From Ktedonobacterales bacterium (lineage in GTDB: Bacteria; Chloroflexota; Ktedonobacteria; Ktedonobacterales; Ktedonobacteraceae), in the NCBI GenBank assembly GCA_027451525.1, contig DAIDJF010000050.1, forward strand, positions 1 to 42,328: DNA of 42,328 bases, read 5' to 3'. A model generated the notes under the pieces. That model did not search any database and had not been told where the DNA came from. It saw only the letters and a list, made by a program, of their open reading frames with translations. Below are positions 33,301-41,500 of the stretch, in pieces; within the stretch, counting starts at the first letter, position 1; the number at the start of each line of letters is the position of its first letter. The position numbers and the translations under genes were made by a program.

Positions 33301-34776
33301 AACGCGCAGATGCGCCAGATGGTGTATCAGGCGCGTCAACAGCGTCTCTCGCGTCTGGGGATACTTGCGATTGCGCTTCCAGTTCTCGCTTGTATTCTTG
33401 CATTGACATATACCTTCCTGTCACAAACGCAACAAGGGGTCTATCAGCTCAACACAACGAGCGGCACCGCTCTTTGGCAGCAGACGCAAAGCTTGCCGAT
33501 CAATGTTGTCGGCGCGGATAGCCAGGGGAGTGTGATCGTCACGCAGAGCGCAGACCATCTCTCTCAACTCCAAATGCGCAATAGCGATGGCAGCATACGC
33601 TGGCAATTGCCTGTCAGTGAGGGAACTTTTTCGGAACCTGTCACCGTGCCACAGAACGGCAATATACTCCTTGCCCTGACAGGTCCTACACAGCAACTTC
33701 AACAATACGCACCCGCTGACCCGGCGTATCCACCTACACTGGCTCATACGCTCATGTTATCACTGCTCCAACGCGCTAGTGGGCATGTCATCTGGCAAAA
33801 CATGGTCGCCGCCCCTGCTGAACAGCAGAGCGTCAGCGTCCTGGGGGCAGATAACTCGTATATTTACGTTGCCAGTATGCAGAATACCAATGTCGCTGGC
33901 ACGCAACAACAAGTTACACAGCTTTTCGGCGTGAACGTGACAAACGGCAATGTGGACTGGCATATTTTCGGGCCAGTAGAGCCAACAAACATCCCATACG
34001 ATCATGGCACCCTACTCTTGCAACCGCACCAAGCAATATGGCAAGTTGCAGGAATTGTATATGCGCTTGACACAACCGTCGGACAAATTGAGTGGCGGCA
34101 TCCACTGACCAGCGATGACCCCGCGCTGCTTACTCACGAGGAAACAATGGCGATCACAGGCCATACACTGCTCATCACGCGCACCGATGCTGTTCATGCA
34201 CTTGATGTAGCTTCTGGAAATGAGTTATGGACAGTCCCCAATCCTGGACCAGCGACCGTCCATTCACAAGCAGGGGTTATAGTGACGGGACAAACAGTGC
34301 TGGTCTACGGCAATGGCGTGTTGAACGCTTTCAGTAGCAACGATCATCACGCGCTCTGGAGCCAGAAACAACTGGGTAGCGTGCAGGGGCTGCAAATTGC
34401 ACCAGATGGAGCACTTGCCTATGTTGCGATCATGAACAGCATTGATGGTGGCCCACCCGCGCCAGAGATCGTTGCTATTGATACACAAAGTGGGGCCATT
34501 CGCTGGACATATGGACTGGATACACAGGCAACATTCGCCTCCAACAACAATTTTCACTATGAGCAGGAGCGGCTACTCGTCACGCTCTGTATCCCCTCAG
34601 CGAATAATGGATGCGCAGAAGAGCGACTTGTCGCCTTAAACGCGGCCAATGGCACCCTGGCATGGCACGTGAGTGGACAAAGCATTACCGATATCACCCT
34701 CAGTGCTGATGGCACAAACGTGGTCTATCGCAGTGTGAGTAGCCCATTGATTGCGCTGCTACACACGGGAGCATAA
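30388..34776 (+). CDS. Giant membrane protein with two beta-propellers
   Basis: 1462 residues. Residues 1-500 are acidic, Pro/Thr/Ser-rich and probably disordered, with two short copies of TAK-[MI]-P-x-L (40-46 and 82-88). A membrane helix (about 511-533) leads to a PQQ-type beta-propeller (about 535-915; repeats such as LYALDPLNGTITS, YAINATNGQPLWSQ). A second helix (about 925-950), a basic Gln/Arg-rich helical loop (950-985), a third helix (about 990-1012) and a second propeller (1015-1462) follow. Topology predicts both propellers outside and the acidic part and loop inside. No enzymatic motif is seen, so scaffold or sensor is likely. GGAG precedes the ATG. Confidence 0.88.
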   Translation: MPEQPLPFFIDETPSSAHATQEQDGNPLTEDTTSDVIEQTAKMPRLRLPAPVLDTDAPSVSQSARNAQQAEVEFVEDELELTAKIPALSRRPLPLPIENQDTPLALSHVATTSEPMLPELLPDTLQTPAPATDRKAMQQPSLPLASTQQPSSHGMHENFSTYAPSTHEVADYTDFSEIDIYFVDLIAVEILTDTHIQTEDETRPTAEVRQAPADELRNRLAVIETENDEIHPESVIEAEETTAQETAIAVHDEPDTIVEVVKEEEDVDEQTPPVEQNAIPEPAQERAEQPEEDLISPSTLSSVDHPTDTPVIEDIINEPLPVSLLEETTTSLAEEQIDAFTDATASTEDSAAPIAEQLDEAPAAIPIVTATDTSEIPAKAEDDNVSDSIITPPIEAEGEASSDAPPIANVVTEPTLPISEAPQAQEEAQVHVEHTQIAVTEKREEEHEDEPIVVAETPRPLIHDEATDIPVTPAPVYQSYRPYQSTVPGTPQPDNGPIWQQWLTLTRPYWRPLVSVLLAGILLVNTLLLWTNLASPHLFLYALDPLNGTITSQQDLGSTQDGRSFTTPVYGSSTTFVGTHSSAGQDAQDLFSFNGTSLSTHTSIASSFGEQALSITPTGQLLIEGTQGLHVMNAQGQLLWQIQGAQPALGTHPFYPASDTQHIYTVESLAHEQVAAYDLQTGTRRWTQTLHDTLAYAPPFLLTGDTLYIASDHTIYALNKQNGSVRWHTSDVARTLLMNDATQGQLLAVGAQGVSAFDTTSGTRLWTFTGQPDSTLTTAQFYQATLANVSLQVTQPTQTTPVIYTTGIVWNMLQGREQVWLYAINATNGQPLWSQHIATSALSADAARTLQPLADMTHGLVIVQQQADGTSQQVTAYDAVKGTTRWQTIITGGNFAAHALIELPNGPVLLFTSIFSHTTTLFTFSLTRLFMLLLLLFSVLGLLAIWFYPLTTGRTRLLSLQKRFTAQLQQSNAQMRQMVYQARQQRLSRLGILAIALPVLACILALTYTFLSQTQQGVYQLNTTSGTALWQQTQSLPINVVGADSQGSVIVTQSADHLSQLQMRNSDGSIRWQLPVSEGTFSEPVTVPQNGNILLALTGPTQQLQQYAPADPAYPPTLAHTLMLSLLQRASGHVIWQNMVAAPAEQQSVSVLGADNSYIYVASMQNTNVAGTQQQVTQLFGVNVTNGNVDWHIFGPVEPTNIPYDHGTLLLQPHQAIWQVAGIVYALDTTVGQIEWRHPLTSDDPALLTHEETMAITGHTLLITRTDAVHALDVASGNELWTVPNPGPATVHSQAGVIVTGQTVLVYGNGVLNAFSSNDHHALWSQKQLGSVQGLQIAPDGALAYVAIMNSIDGGPPAPEIVAIDTQSGAIRWTYGLDTQATFASNNNFHYEQERLLVTLCIPSANNGCAEERLVALNAANGTLAWHVSGQSITDITLSADGTNVVYRSVSSPLIALLHTGA

Positions 34777-34805
34777 TCAATACACGCAAAAAAGGCGTTA
34801 AAAAC

Positions 34806-34847
34806 GAGCGTGGGATGGAACAAAGAAATTTGCTCCATCCCACGCTC
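34806..34847 (-). terminator. Strong terminator between convergent propeller genes
   Basis: GAGCGTGGGATGGA (34806-34819) pairs perfectly with 34834-34847, and the loop side adds CAAA/TTTG. On the minus strand TTTTT follows at once, making it an intrinsic terminator for the gene at 34880-36970. On the plus strand it lies 30 nt after the giant gene without a T-run, so it may help there too. Confidence 0.85.
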
Positions 34848-34879
34848 ATGCTCTACACCCTATATCTGGCGAAACAGGA

Positions 34880-36970
34880 TTAGATATGCTGCGAGGCCGT
34901 GATCACATCGTCCTCGTAGAACATGCCAGACATCACGGAGACAGAGGGCAAGCTATCACCCGCAATACAGGCATTGACGCCGATATTGCCCAGATCAATA
35001 CCACTCTGAGAGGCCAGCGCATTACCGTTGAGCCAGAGTGCCCAAGACCCGTTTGTTGGATCGTTCGTCTGGTCTAACTCAATCGTGTACCACTGTCCAG
35101 TAGCCAGTTTGCCAGCCGTACCTGTTCCCAATGTGTGTTTCACGCCCTGGCTGTCATACCAGATGACTTGGAGTGAGCGATTGACCGCTAACCAGAGCGA
35201 AATTGACCCATCATGGACATTTGAGCGGTTCTGGACAGAGAATAAGGTAATCGCCTGCGTGCTATAGGTCAGGCTAGGATCCAGATAGACGCTAAACTTC
35301 GCCGAATGTGTGGTATAGGTAGAACCGTAGCGTTTCAGTGCCGCCGCGTAGCCTTTGAGGCCACTGCCCATCGTAAATTGGAGCGAATTTGGTGCGCTAC
35401 TCGCCTGCGTATTGGAGACAGCAGTAGCAAAACCTGTTCCCGTTCCCATTAACGTCGTCCACTGATTTGTTCCTGTTCCAGTTGGCAGTGGACCAGGAGA
35501 GTAGCTATCAAAATTGTTCTGGAAGATTGTGCCACCTACCTGAGTCGGCGTGGGTGTGGCCGTTGCAGCACCTGTAGGTGTTGGCGTTGGCGTCGAAGTG
35601 CCTTTCAGCGTAAAGACATAGAGCGAATGGTCGGTTGAAGGCGTATAAAGCACACCGTTCGAGATCACCGATGCACCTTCCACACGTTTTGTCGTGGCAT
35701 GCCGAAAGAGGATATTCCCATTTGAGGCATCACGCACTTCAACGACATTGCCCTGATTATCAACGACCAGCCCATTCGTACAGGTAATTGGTGCAACAGT
35801 GATGCCTGCCATATGCACAACCCAGAGGATATTGCCACTGCTACCATCAAACGCATAGACGGAGCCGCCGTACTTCACGCCATTCAGCGTTTCTCCTGCT
35901 GAGGCAACGTAAAGCACGCCATTATTGAAACATGAAGGCGAGACATCATCGCCCACGCCCATATTAGAATTTTCCGCTACCACCTGTTCCCAAACAGGGC
36001 CAGCCGCGAGATTGCCACGATCCCAAACATAGTAAATGCCATTTTTGTTCAAAGCACCAACATAGTGGCTCCCATTGATATCAAACAGTGTGGGCGTCGT
36101 GCCAAAATCGCTGTCGAGGATTTGCTGCGCTTGTGGGATTTGCCAGTGATCTTTTACCGCAAGCGTTGTAGCATCCAGCGCAACAAGAGCTTCTGATAGT
36201 GGCTGTTTAGCGGTAGATTGCGAACCATTATTGCCTGTTGCGATATAGACCGTGTTCGTTGCGGCATCAATCGCGGGTGATCCCCAAACCGTTGCCCCAG
36301 TTTGTCCAATAGGGACCAGATCAGCCGAGGCAGCCTGTGAGCCATCGCTGATATTAAAGGCGAGCAGCTTGCCATGCGTGAACGGCGGGTCACAGTACGA
36401 AGAGAGGCCCGTGTAGACACGATTGTTGTAGACTACAGGTGAGGCATAGTTGTAATATGGTGGCGCACCCAGCAGTGTTTTCCAGACCACAGAGCCATCG
36501 GTAGTGTTCAATGCATAGAGATAGCCATCGCCACCACCAACATAGAGAACGCCGTTCTGTACCGCTGCCGATGATGTCACGCCAACACTCTGACCATAAC
36601 ACAACTTCTGCTGTTGCGTAATCCCAAGAAAGGTCTTCCAGACCATTTGACGTGTGGCACTATTAATCGCATATTCGTAGCCATCCCACGAACCAATATA
36701 GATGATACCATTAACCACTGTTGGCGAGGCAAAAATCGAACTGCCCGTCGTAAACATCCAGGTGTAATGTAAATTACTCGCGGTTGCGGACGTAATCAGG
36801 TTTTCATCAGCATTGAGGCCAGTACGGGCAATATCGCCCATAAACATAGACCAATCCCCATTGCCTGACGCCTGTACAGGATGTTGCGCATTTCTGAAAC
36901 CAAGCATTCCTCCCACAATGCCTGCGATTAAGACAAGCAAGATTGCGAGGATCAGGAGTCGTTTCCTCAT
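34880..36970 (-). CDS. Exported PQQ-like beta-propeller with C-terminal jelly-roll domain
   Basis: A 696-residue surface protein. A basic N-terminus and hydrophobic helix (about 5-25) act as signal or anchor. An eight-bladed-type PQQ/quinoprotein-like propeller follows (about 35-475; FMGDIARTGLN start, repeats such as LYALNTTDGSVVWKT). A Thr-Pro linker with TPTPTPTG (about 480-495) leads to a LamG/concanavalin-like beta domain (about 505-696; FQNNFDSYSPG, GQWYTIELDQ). This fits binding of polysaccharide. I see no proof that PQQ is bound. The frame opens at 37000, but GGGGG 6 nt before the ATG at 36970 supports the shorter start. Last gene of the surface operon. Confidence 0.88.
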   Translation of the reverse strand: MRKRLLILAILLVLIAGIVGGMLGFRNAQHPVQASGNGDWSMFMGDIARTGLNADENLITSATASNLHYTWMFTTGSSIFASPTVVNGIIYIGSWDGYEYAINSATRQMVWKTFLGITQQQKLCYGQSVGVTSSAAVQNGVLYVGGGDGYLYALNTTDGSVVWKTLLGAPPYYNYASPVVYNNRVYTGLSSYCDPPFTHGKLLAFNISDGSQAASADLVPIGQTGATVWGSPAIDAATNTVYIATGNNGSQSTAKQPLSEALVALDATTLAVKDHWQIPQAQQILDSDFGTTPTLFDINGSHYVGALNKNGIYYVWDRGNLAAGPVWEQVVAENSNMGVGDDVSPSCFNNGVLYVASAGETLNGVKYGGSVYAFDGSSGNILWVVHMAGITVAPITCTNGLVVDNQGNVVEVRDASNGNILFRHATTKRVEGASVISNGVLYTPSTDHSLYVFTLKGTSTPTPTPTGAATATPTPTQVGGTIFQNNFDSYSPGPLPTGTGTNQWTTLMGTGTGFATAVSNTQASSAPNSLQFTMGSGLKGYAAALKRYGSTYTTHSAKFSVYLDPSLTYSTQAITLFSVQNRSNVHDGSISLWLAVNRSLQVIWYDSQGVKHTLGTGTAGKLATGQWYTIELDQTNDPTNGSWALWLNGNALASQSGIDLGNIGVNACIAGDSLPSVSVMSGMFYEDDVITASQHI

Positions 36971-37063
36971 GCATTTCCCCCTTTGAGTTAAATAATCCAT
37001 TAATGCGCACCCCTCCCCCCAGAATGATGCGCACCCATAGGATATAGAAAAATTTTCAGCAGG

Positions 37064-38338
37064 TTACAGACTGGCATAGGCCGCCTGGACCTTAAGGCCA
37101 TTCGCGGTAAGTTGTCCCCCTATTTGTGTCACTACATTTGTCTCGTCATAATAGACCATACAAATATGGTGCGTTTGCGCGTATGAAGTGAGTGACTGAT
37201 TATAGGCATCGGTATCATTGCAGCCTCCCCACTCGCTAAATGCGACCGCTTTCCCATGCTGCTGCGAAAAGCCAACCTGCGTGTCCGCAGTACTGGGCCA
37301 GTTTTTCCAGAGATCACTATTCGGCTCGGCACAATTTTTGCCGTTATACACGCCATTGAACCCATCATAAATGTGAAAATCATAGATCAAATTGGATTCC
37401 GTAAAATCAGAAACCACGCCGTTAACCAATGGATTAATATTATTTTTGTAATTTGGCCCACCTAAAAACACAAGCGAACGTGGATTTTGCGCACGAATCG
37501 CATTGATTAGCGCGTTTTCATTATTTTGCCATGTTTGCGCATCAAGCCCATGCATTTCGTTCCAACTATCATATAAGACCGAGGGATCGTTTGCATAGAT
37601 CTTCGCAATACTTGTCCACATCGTCAGAGCCGATTGAATATCTGCTCCCGTTGTCTGCTGCTCTGGCCCCGCTAGACCCGCAAGTTGATTTTTCTTGCCC
37701 TGATCCTGTGATGGACAGAACGTTACGGACCCGCCACAGGGCGGATTGGGAAACTGTGGCCCCTTGGTCAAAATCACATAATCCCCGTTTTGCGCGGCCC
37801 ACTGCACAATCTGCTCAACCCAACTCTGATAGCTCATACCCGCCAGTGGAACATTGACATTCTCATTCCACCAGACAGAATTGACCGGAATACGCCATAC
37901 ATTCATATGAAACATCTGGTTATACCATGCGATACCTTGCGCACTGATCCTGTTCTTAACACCTCCACCAACAGCATTGCCAAACTCAATCTGCGACCAG
38001 TTAAAACCTTTCAAATTTACAATGCAGTTTTTATCATCCATAATATAGCCATTAGAAACATGAAGCCAGGAGAATGTATAACCGCTACTTGTTTTTGTCA
38101 CGCCACAGTTTGTCCCAGTGTTCCCGCCACCACCCTTGCCAGTTGTTCCTTGCGTTACGGGAATTTGTGTGCCATTTCCTGTTAAACCTGTAGTTGGCGT
38201 GTTTCCGGTATTCCCACCCAAAATAGCTTTTAGCGGACTATTAGGAATGGCAAACGCGACAACCAGACTACCAATGATAATCAACAGGGCGATAATCAAC
38301 CCGACAAATGCGATAATTCGTCGATTCATAACAAACAC
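37064..38338 (-). CDS. Membrane-anchored GH5-type glycoside hydrolase
   Basis: A 424-residue glycosidase. One membrane helix (about 8-30) and a Gly/Thr-rich linker (40-78) precede a TIM-barrel of the GH5 cellulase family (about 85-420). Catalytic acids are Glu261 in SWNEMHG and Glu369 in FSEWGGC; the Arg in VWRIPVN and His in DFHIYDG also fit. Substrate is a beta-glucan or mannan by family, not decided here. The GTG start at 38338 has AGGGG 4 nt upstream; ATG at 38329 is an alternative. It begins 8 nt after the phosphatase gene and may trim an exopolysaccharide made by the same operon. Confidence 0.88.
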   Translation of the reverse strand: MFVMNRRIIAFVGLIIALLIIIGSLVVAFAIPNSPLKAILGGNTGNTPTTGLTGNGTQIPVTQGTTGKGGGGNTGTNCGVTKTSSGYTFSWLHVSNGYIMDDKNCIVNLKGFNWSQIEFGNAVGGGVKNRISAQGIAWYNQMFHMNVWRIPVNSVWWNENVNVPLAGMSYQSWVEQIVQWAAQNGDYVILTKGPQFPNPPCGGSVTFCPSQDQGKKNQLAGLAGPEQQTTGADIQSALTMWTSIAKIYANDPSVLYDSWNEMHGLDAQTWQNNENALINAIRAQNPRSLVFLGGPNYKNNINPLVNGVVSDFTESNLIYDFHIYDGFNGVYNGKNCAEPNSDLWKNWPSTADTQVGFSQQHGKAVAFSEWGGCNDTDAYNQSLTSYAQTHHICMVYYDETNVVTQIGGQLTANGLKVQAAYASL

Positions 38339-38346
38339 ATTACCCC

Positions 38347-39882
38347 TTACTGTGTTTTCGTCATAAGTTTCTTGAGCTTGCGTGCCACAACGCTCTCCTG
38401 CTCAGCTCGCGCATCAGCGGTCTGCACTGGCACAAACGCCTCACGTAGGACCGCACCGGGCAGATTTTCTGGCGGCACGACGCCCATCGCAGTAAGAATC
38501 GTTGGCACGATATCGTAAATGTGTGCATCGGCAAGCGTTTTACCGCTGCACACAGCATTTCCATAGAGATAGAGCACACCATCAGGATCATGAATACCCG
38601 ATGTGACATCACTGGTCTCCCAGAGAGAACCACGCCCAAGCTCTGTTGGCAGGGTTGTCTTCTGATTTGTCAGCACGATCAAATGGCGTTCAGCAGGCGC
38701 AAATTCCCCTTTGCCATAGACATCTTCACGATGCATTGCTACAAAGACAGGTTCGCCGCTCTCAGGGTCGCGCATCGCTTGCAGATCAGCCATGAGCGTG
38801 TTAATCTGTTGCTCTGACAGCGTTTCGTCGAAGAAAATATCCGCATAACCCGCCAAAAAGCCCGAAGAGGAGGGAATCCAGGCATGTGTATGCGCCCAAT
38901 CCAGATCAGGCATAGTAGCCGCGTGTTGCTCTTTCTCAACCGCAATGACGCCTGAATGGCGCAATTTACCGCGCACAAAACGCGCAAGTTGCTGTAATTT
39001 CAGCCTGCGTACCAGGCCACGCGCCCGTCCAACCAGTTCCGCGCGCTTGCGTTTCTGCTCATCACGCATCTTGAGCCAACCACGCTGGTAGAGATATTCA
39101 TGAATATAAAATTTGCGCCGCACGCCGCGAAAACCATGATCTGACACAATCATCAGCAGATCATCATCGTGCATATGCGCAAACATCATACCCAGAGCCT
39201 CGTCAAGCATCTGATAATAGGCCACCGCTTGCGGATGAAAGGCCATGATCTCATCCCAGCGTAAATGCTGAATGCGGTCAGCACCGCTACAGGCCAGGAA
39301 GCAGAAATCCCAGGGCTTATCGAGTAGCAGGCGAAACATCGCTAACCGCTCTTTTGTCATCTTCAGCGTTGCTGCCAGCGGGTCGCCAATCTGCCCACCA
39401 GAGACCGCCGGGTCCAGATCAATCTGATACTCTGGCACTGCTTGTAGCAACTCCTCGCGAAACGCGGCGGGATAGGTAATCGCCGCTTGCGTATCGGGAG
39501 CCATATAGCCGCTAAGCATAATGCCATTAACGGGTTCAGGTGGATAGGTCAGCGGTACATTGGCGACAATGACGCGCTTGCCCCACTCGCTCAAGATATT
39601 CCAGAGAGCTTTACCGCCTTTGCGATGGGTCACGACATGCGCGTGTGGCCCTTGTTCACCCTGTGTATACTCCCAGAAGTCATAGACACCATGTCCAGAG
39701 GGTGGGAGACCAGTTGAAATTGACATCCAGGCGGGCGGCGTCATTGGCGGCGTCACAGATTTCAGAATACCCTGTGTACCCTGGTCGCGCACGCGCTGGA
39801 AATTGGGCAACAGGCCGCGCTCAATGAACGGGTCTAAAACGCGAAATGTGAGACCATCTATACCAAAGAGCAATACGCGCAT
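38347..39882 (-). CDS. Alkaline phosphatase superfamily hydrolase (COG3379-like), copy 2
   Basis: A 511-residue protein of the type I phosphodiesterase/nucleotide pyrophosphatase branch. The metal and nucleophile marks are present: Asp9 in FGIDGL, Thr48 in PPMTPPAW, GADRIQH, VSDHGF and SGIHDPDG, so it should be an active phosphate ester hydrolase or transferase. No signal peptide or membrane segment is seen, so cytoplasmic. It aligns end to end with the upstream gene at 39909-41462 (same MR-x-x-x-FG-[IV]-DGL start, RKGGKA-x-WNILSE), hence a tandem duplicate. Substrate unknown; neighbours suggest sugar phosphate or glycerophosphate. Confidence 0.9.
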   Translation of the reverse strand: MRVLLFGIDGLTFRVLDPFIERGLLPNFQRVRDQGTQGILKSVTPPMTPPAWMSISTGLPPSGHGVYDFWEYTQGEQGPHAHVVTHRKGGKALWNILSEWGKRVIVANVPLTYPPEPVNGIMLSGYMAPDTQAAITYPAAFREELLQAVPEYQIDLDPAVSGGQIGDPLAATLKMTKERLAMFRLLLDKPWDFCFLACSGADRIQHLRWDEIMAFHPQAVAYYQMLDEALGMMFAHMHDDDLLMIVSDHGFRGVRRKFYIHEYLYQRGWLKMRDEQKRKRAELVGRARGLVRRLKLQQLARFVRGKLRHSGVIAVEKEQHAATMPDLDWAHTHAWIPSSSGFLAGYADIFFDETLSEQQINTLMADLQAMRDPESGEPVFVAMHREDVYGKGEFAPAERHLIVLTNQKTTLPTELGRGSLWETSDVTSGIHDPDGVLYLYGNAVCSGKTLADAHIYDIVPTILTAMGVVPPENLPGAVLREAFVPVQTADARAEQESVVARKLKKLMTKTQ

Positions 39883-39908
39883 CTTTTTCTCTTCCTTTCA
39901 GCATGCAC

Positions 39909-41462
39909 TTAGGATTGTACCTTGCTGGCTTGCAAGCGTCGGAGTTTGCGCGCCACCAGACTTTCGCCGCCCTCGCCCTCAGCGGCATTTGGCGATTGAC
40001 GTGGCTGAAAGATTTCCTGCGCCACCCGTCCGTCAAATGGCTCATCAGCCGTGATACCCAGCGCATGTAGTGCTGTTGGTACGAGGTCATAAATCTGCAG
40101 TGGGTCTACTTGCGCCCCCTGCTTGACACCCGCGCCCCAGGCATAGAACACGCCCTCTTTCTCGTGAACCCCTTTGCCCTCATCTAAATTCTCCCACAGA
40201 TTTTTACGCCCAATATCAAGATGAAAGGTAATGCCGCGATTGGGGATGAGAATAATATGCTCTTCGTCAGGTCGGAACGGCCCCACGCCAAAGGCATCCG
40301 TTGCATACACAGCTTCAGCAAGCGGCTCACCCGTCTCAGGATGCCGCTGAGCAGTTAACTCCAAGCGCAACTCCTCCATTTCCTCCATCGTCGCCTTCGG
40401 GGACAGGAAAATATCGGCATTGCCTCCACTAAAAGCCATTGAAGAAAGGACACAGGCATGGGTATCATTCCAGTCAATGTGATCAAAGAAAGGACGATAA
40501 ATACCTTTTTTCTTCTCAACTGGAGCTTTCCCATAGAAATGGTCATACGTTTTACGCATCTTGCGCACAACATTCAAGAGATGCATCTTTTGTGCTGCCT
40601 CTCTTCCAAAACCAATAAGTTTTGCGCGCTGCGTCTCAGGGGTTGCACCACGATAGAGTAGGTTTTTGCGACAGAGAAACTCATTGATATAGAACCATTT
40701 TCGCGCCCCCACAAAGCCATGATCGGAGGCGAGAAACAACACATCCTCTGGCGTCAGCCTATTTAAGACACGCCCCAGCGCGTCGTCGAGCAACCGGAAG
40801 TATGTCGTCCCTTTTGGCGTCAGTGCTTCAATCGAATCCCAGATACGATGCTGAATACGATCAGGGCCAACATAAGACAAAAAGGCAAAATCCCATTCAT
40901 GTTCAGAGAGCAAGTGTTCCTGGAGTTGAATACGTTTCTCCGTCATATCTAAAACAGCATCAACAAAATAATCTGGTGAAGTTTTCTCCAGTGAAAGATC
41001 AATACGATATTCAGGAATCAAACCATATAATTCATCTTTAAAATTGTGAGGATAGGTAAAGGGCAGGGAGGAATTGGGTGTCATCAAACCACTAACCATC
41101 ACGCCATTCACGGGTTCCGGCGGATAAGTGATGGGGACATTGAGTACAACAACACGCTTGCCATATTCGCTCAGAATATTCCAAATCGCCTTGCCGCCCT
41201 TGCGGTGCGTCACGAGTTTAGATTGCAGGGTAGGGGACGAAACATCGAACTCCCAAAAATCAAACACGCCGTGCTTAGCAGGCTTTAACCCCGTGATAAG
41301 CGACATCCAAGCTGGTGGGGTCATCGGAGGCACAGTCGAAATAAATTCCGCCTCTGTACCCTCACGCTGCAAACGCGCAAAATTGGGCAGATCACCACGC
41401 TCGATCAAAGGCCGCAGGATACGGAAGCTCAAACCATCAACACCAAAAATAACAGCGCGCAT
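39909..41462 (-). CDS. Alkaline phosphatase superfamily hydrolase (COG3379-like), copy 1
   Basis: A 517-residue paralogue of the next gene. Conserved site: Asp9 in FGVDGL, Thr48 in PPMTPPAW, GPDRIQH, ASDHGF, and KGVHEKEG. The middle section near residues 285-345 (KMHLLNVVRKMRKTYDHFYGK and the start of the PFFDH region) differs most between the copies and is Lys-rich here. No export signal is seen. GAAGGAG stands 10 nt before the ATG. It is 26 nt upstream of its twin and 38 nt after the glycosyltransferase, so the three are probably co-transcribed. Confidence 0.9.
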   Translation of the reverse strand: MRAVIFGVDGLSFRILRPLIERGDLPNFARLQREGTEAEFISTVPPMTPPAWMSLITGLKPAKHGVFDFWEFDVSSPTLQSKLVTHRKGGKAIWNILSEYGKRVVVLNVPITYPPEPVNGVMVSGLMTPNSSLPFTYPHNFKDELYGLIPEYRIDLSLEKTSPDYFVDAVLDMTEKRIQLQEHLLSEHEWDFAFLSYVGPDRIQHRIWDSIEALTPKGTTYFRLLDDALGRVLNRLTPEDVLFLASDHGFVGARKWFYINEFLCRKNLLYRGATPETQRAKLIGFGREAAQKMHLLNVVRKMRKTYDHFYGKAPVEKKKGIYRPFFDHIDWNDTHACVLSSMAFSGGNADIFLSPKATMEEMEELRLELTAQRHPETGEPLAEAVYATDAFGVGPFRPDEEHIILIPNRGITFHLDIGRKNLWENLDEGKGVHEKEGVFYAWGAGVKQGAQVDPLQIYDLVPTALHALGITADEPFDGRVAQEIFQPRQSPNAAEGEGGESLVARKLRRLQASKVQS

Positions 41463-41500
41463 AGAGAAAAGACTCCTTCATAGGATAGAGAACATTGAGA

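Noticed and set aside
37002..37036. Two ATGCGCACCC copies between the GH5 and propeller genes
   Set aside because: A single short direct repeat without palindrome or promoter context is not enough to call a regulatory site.
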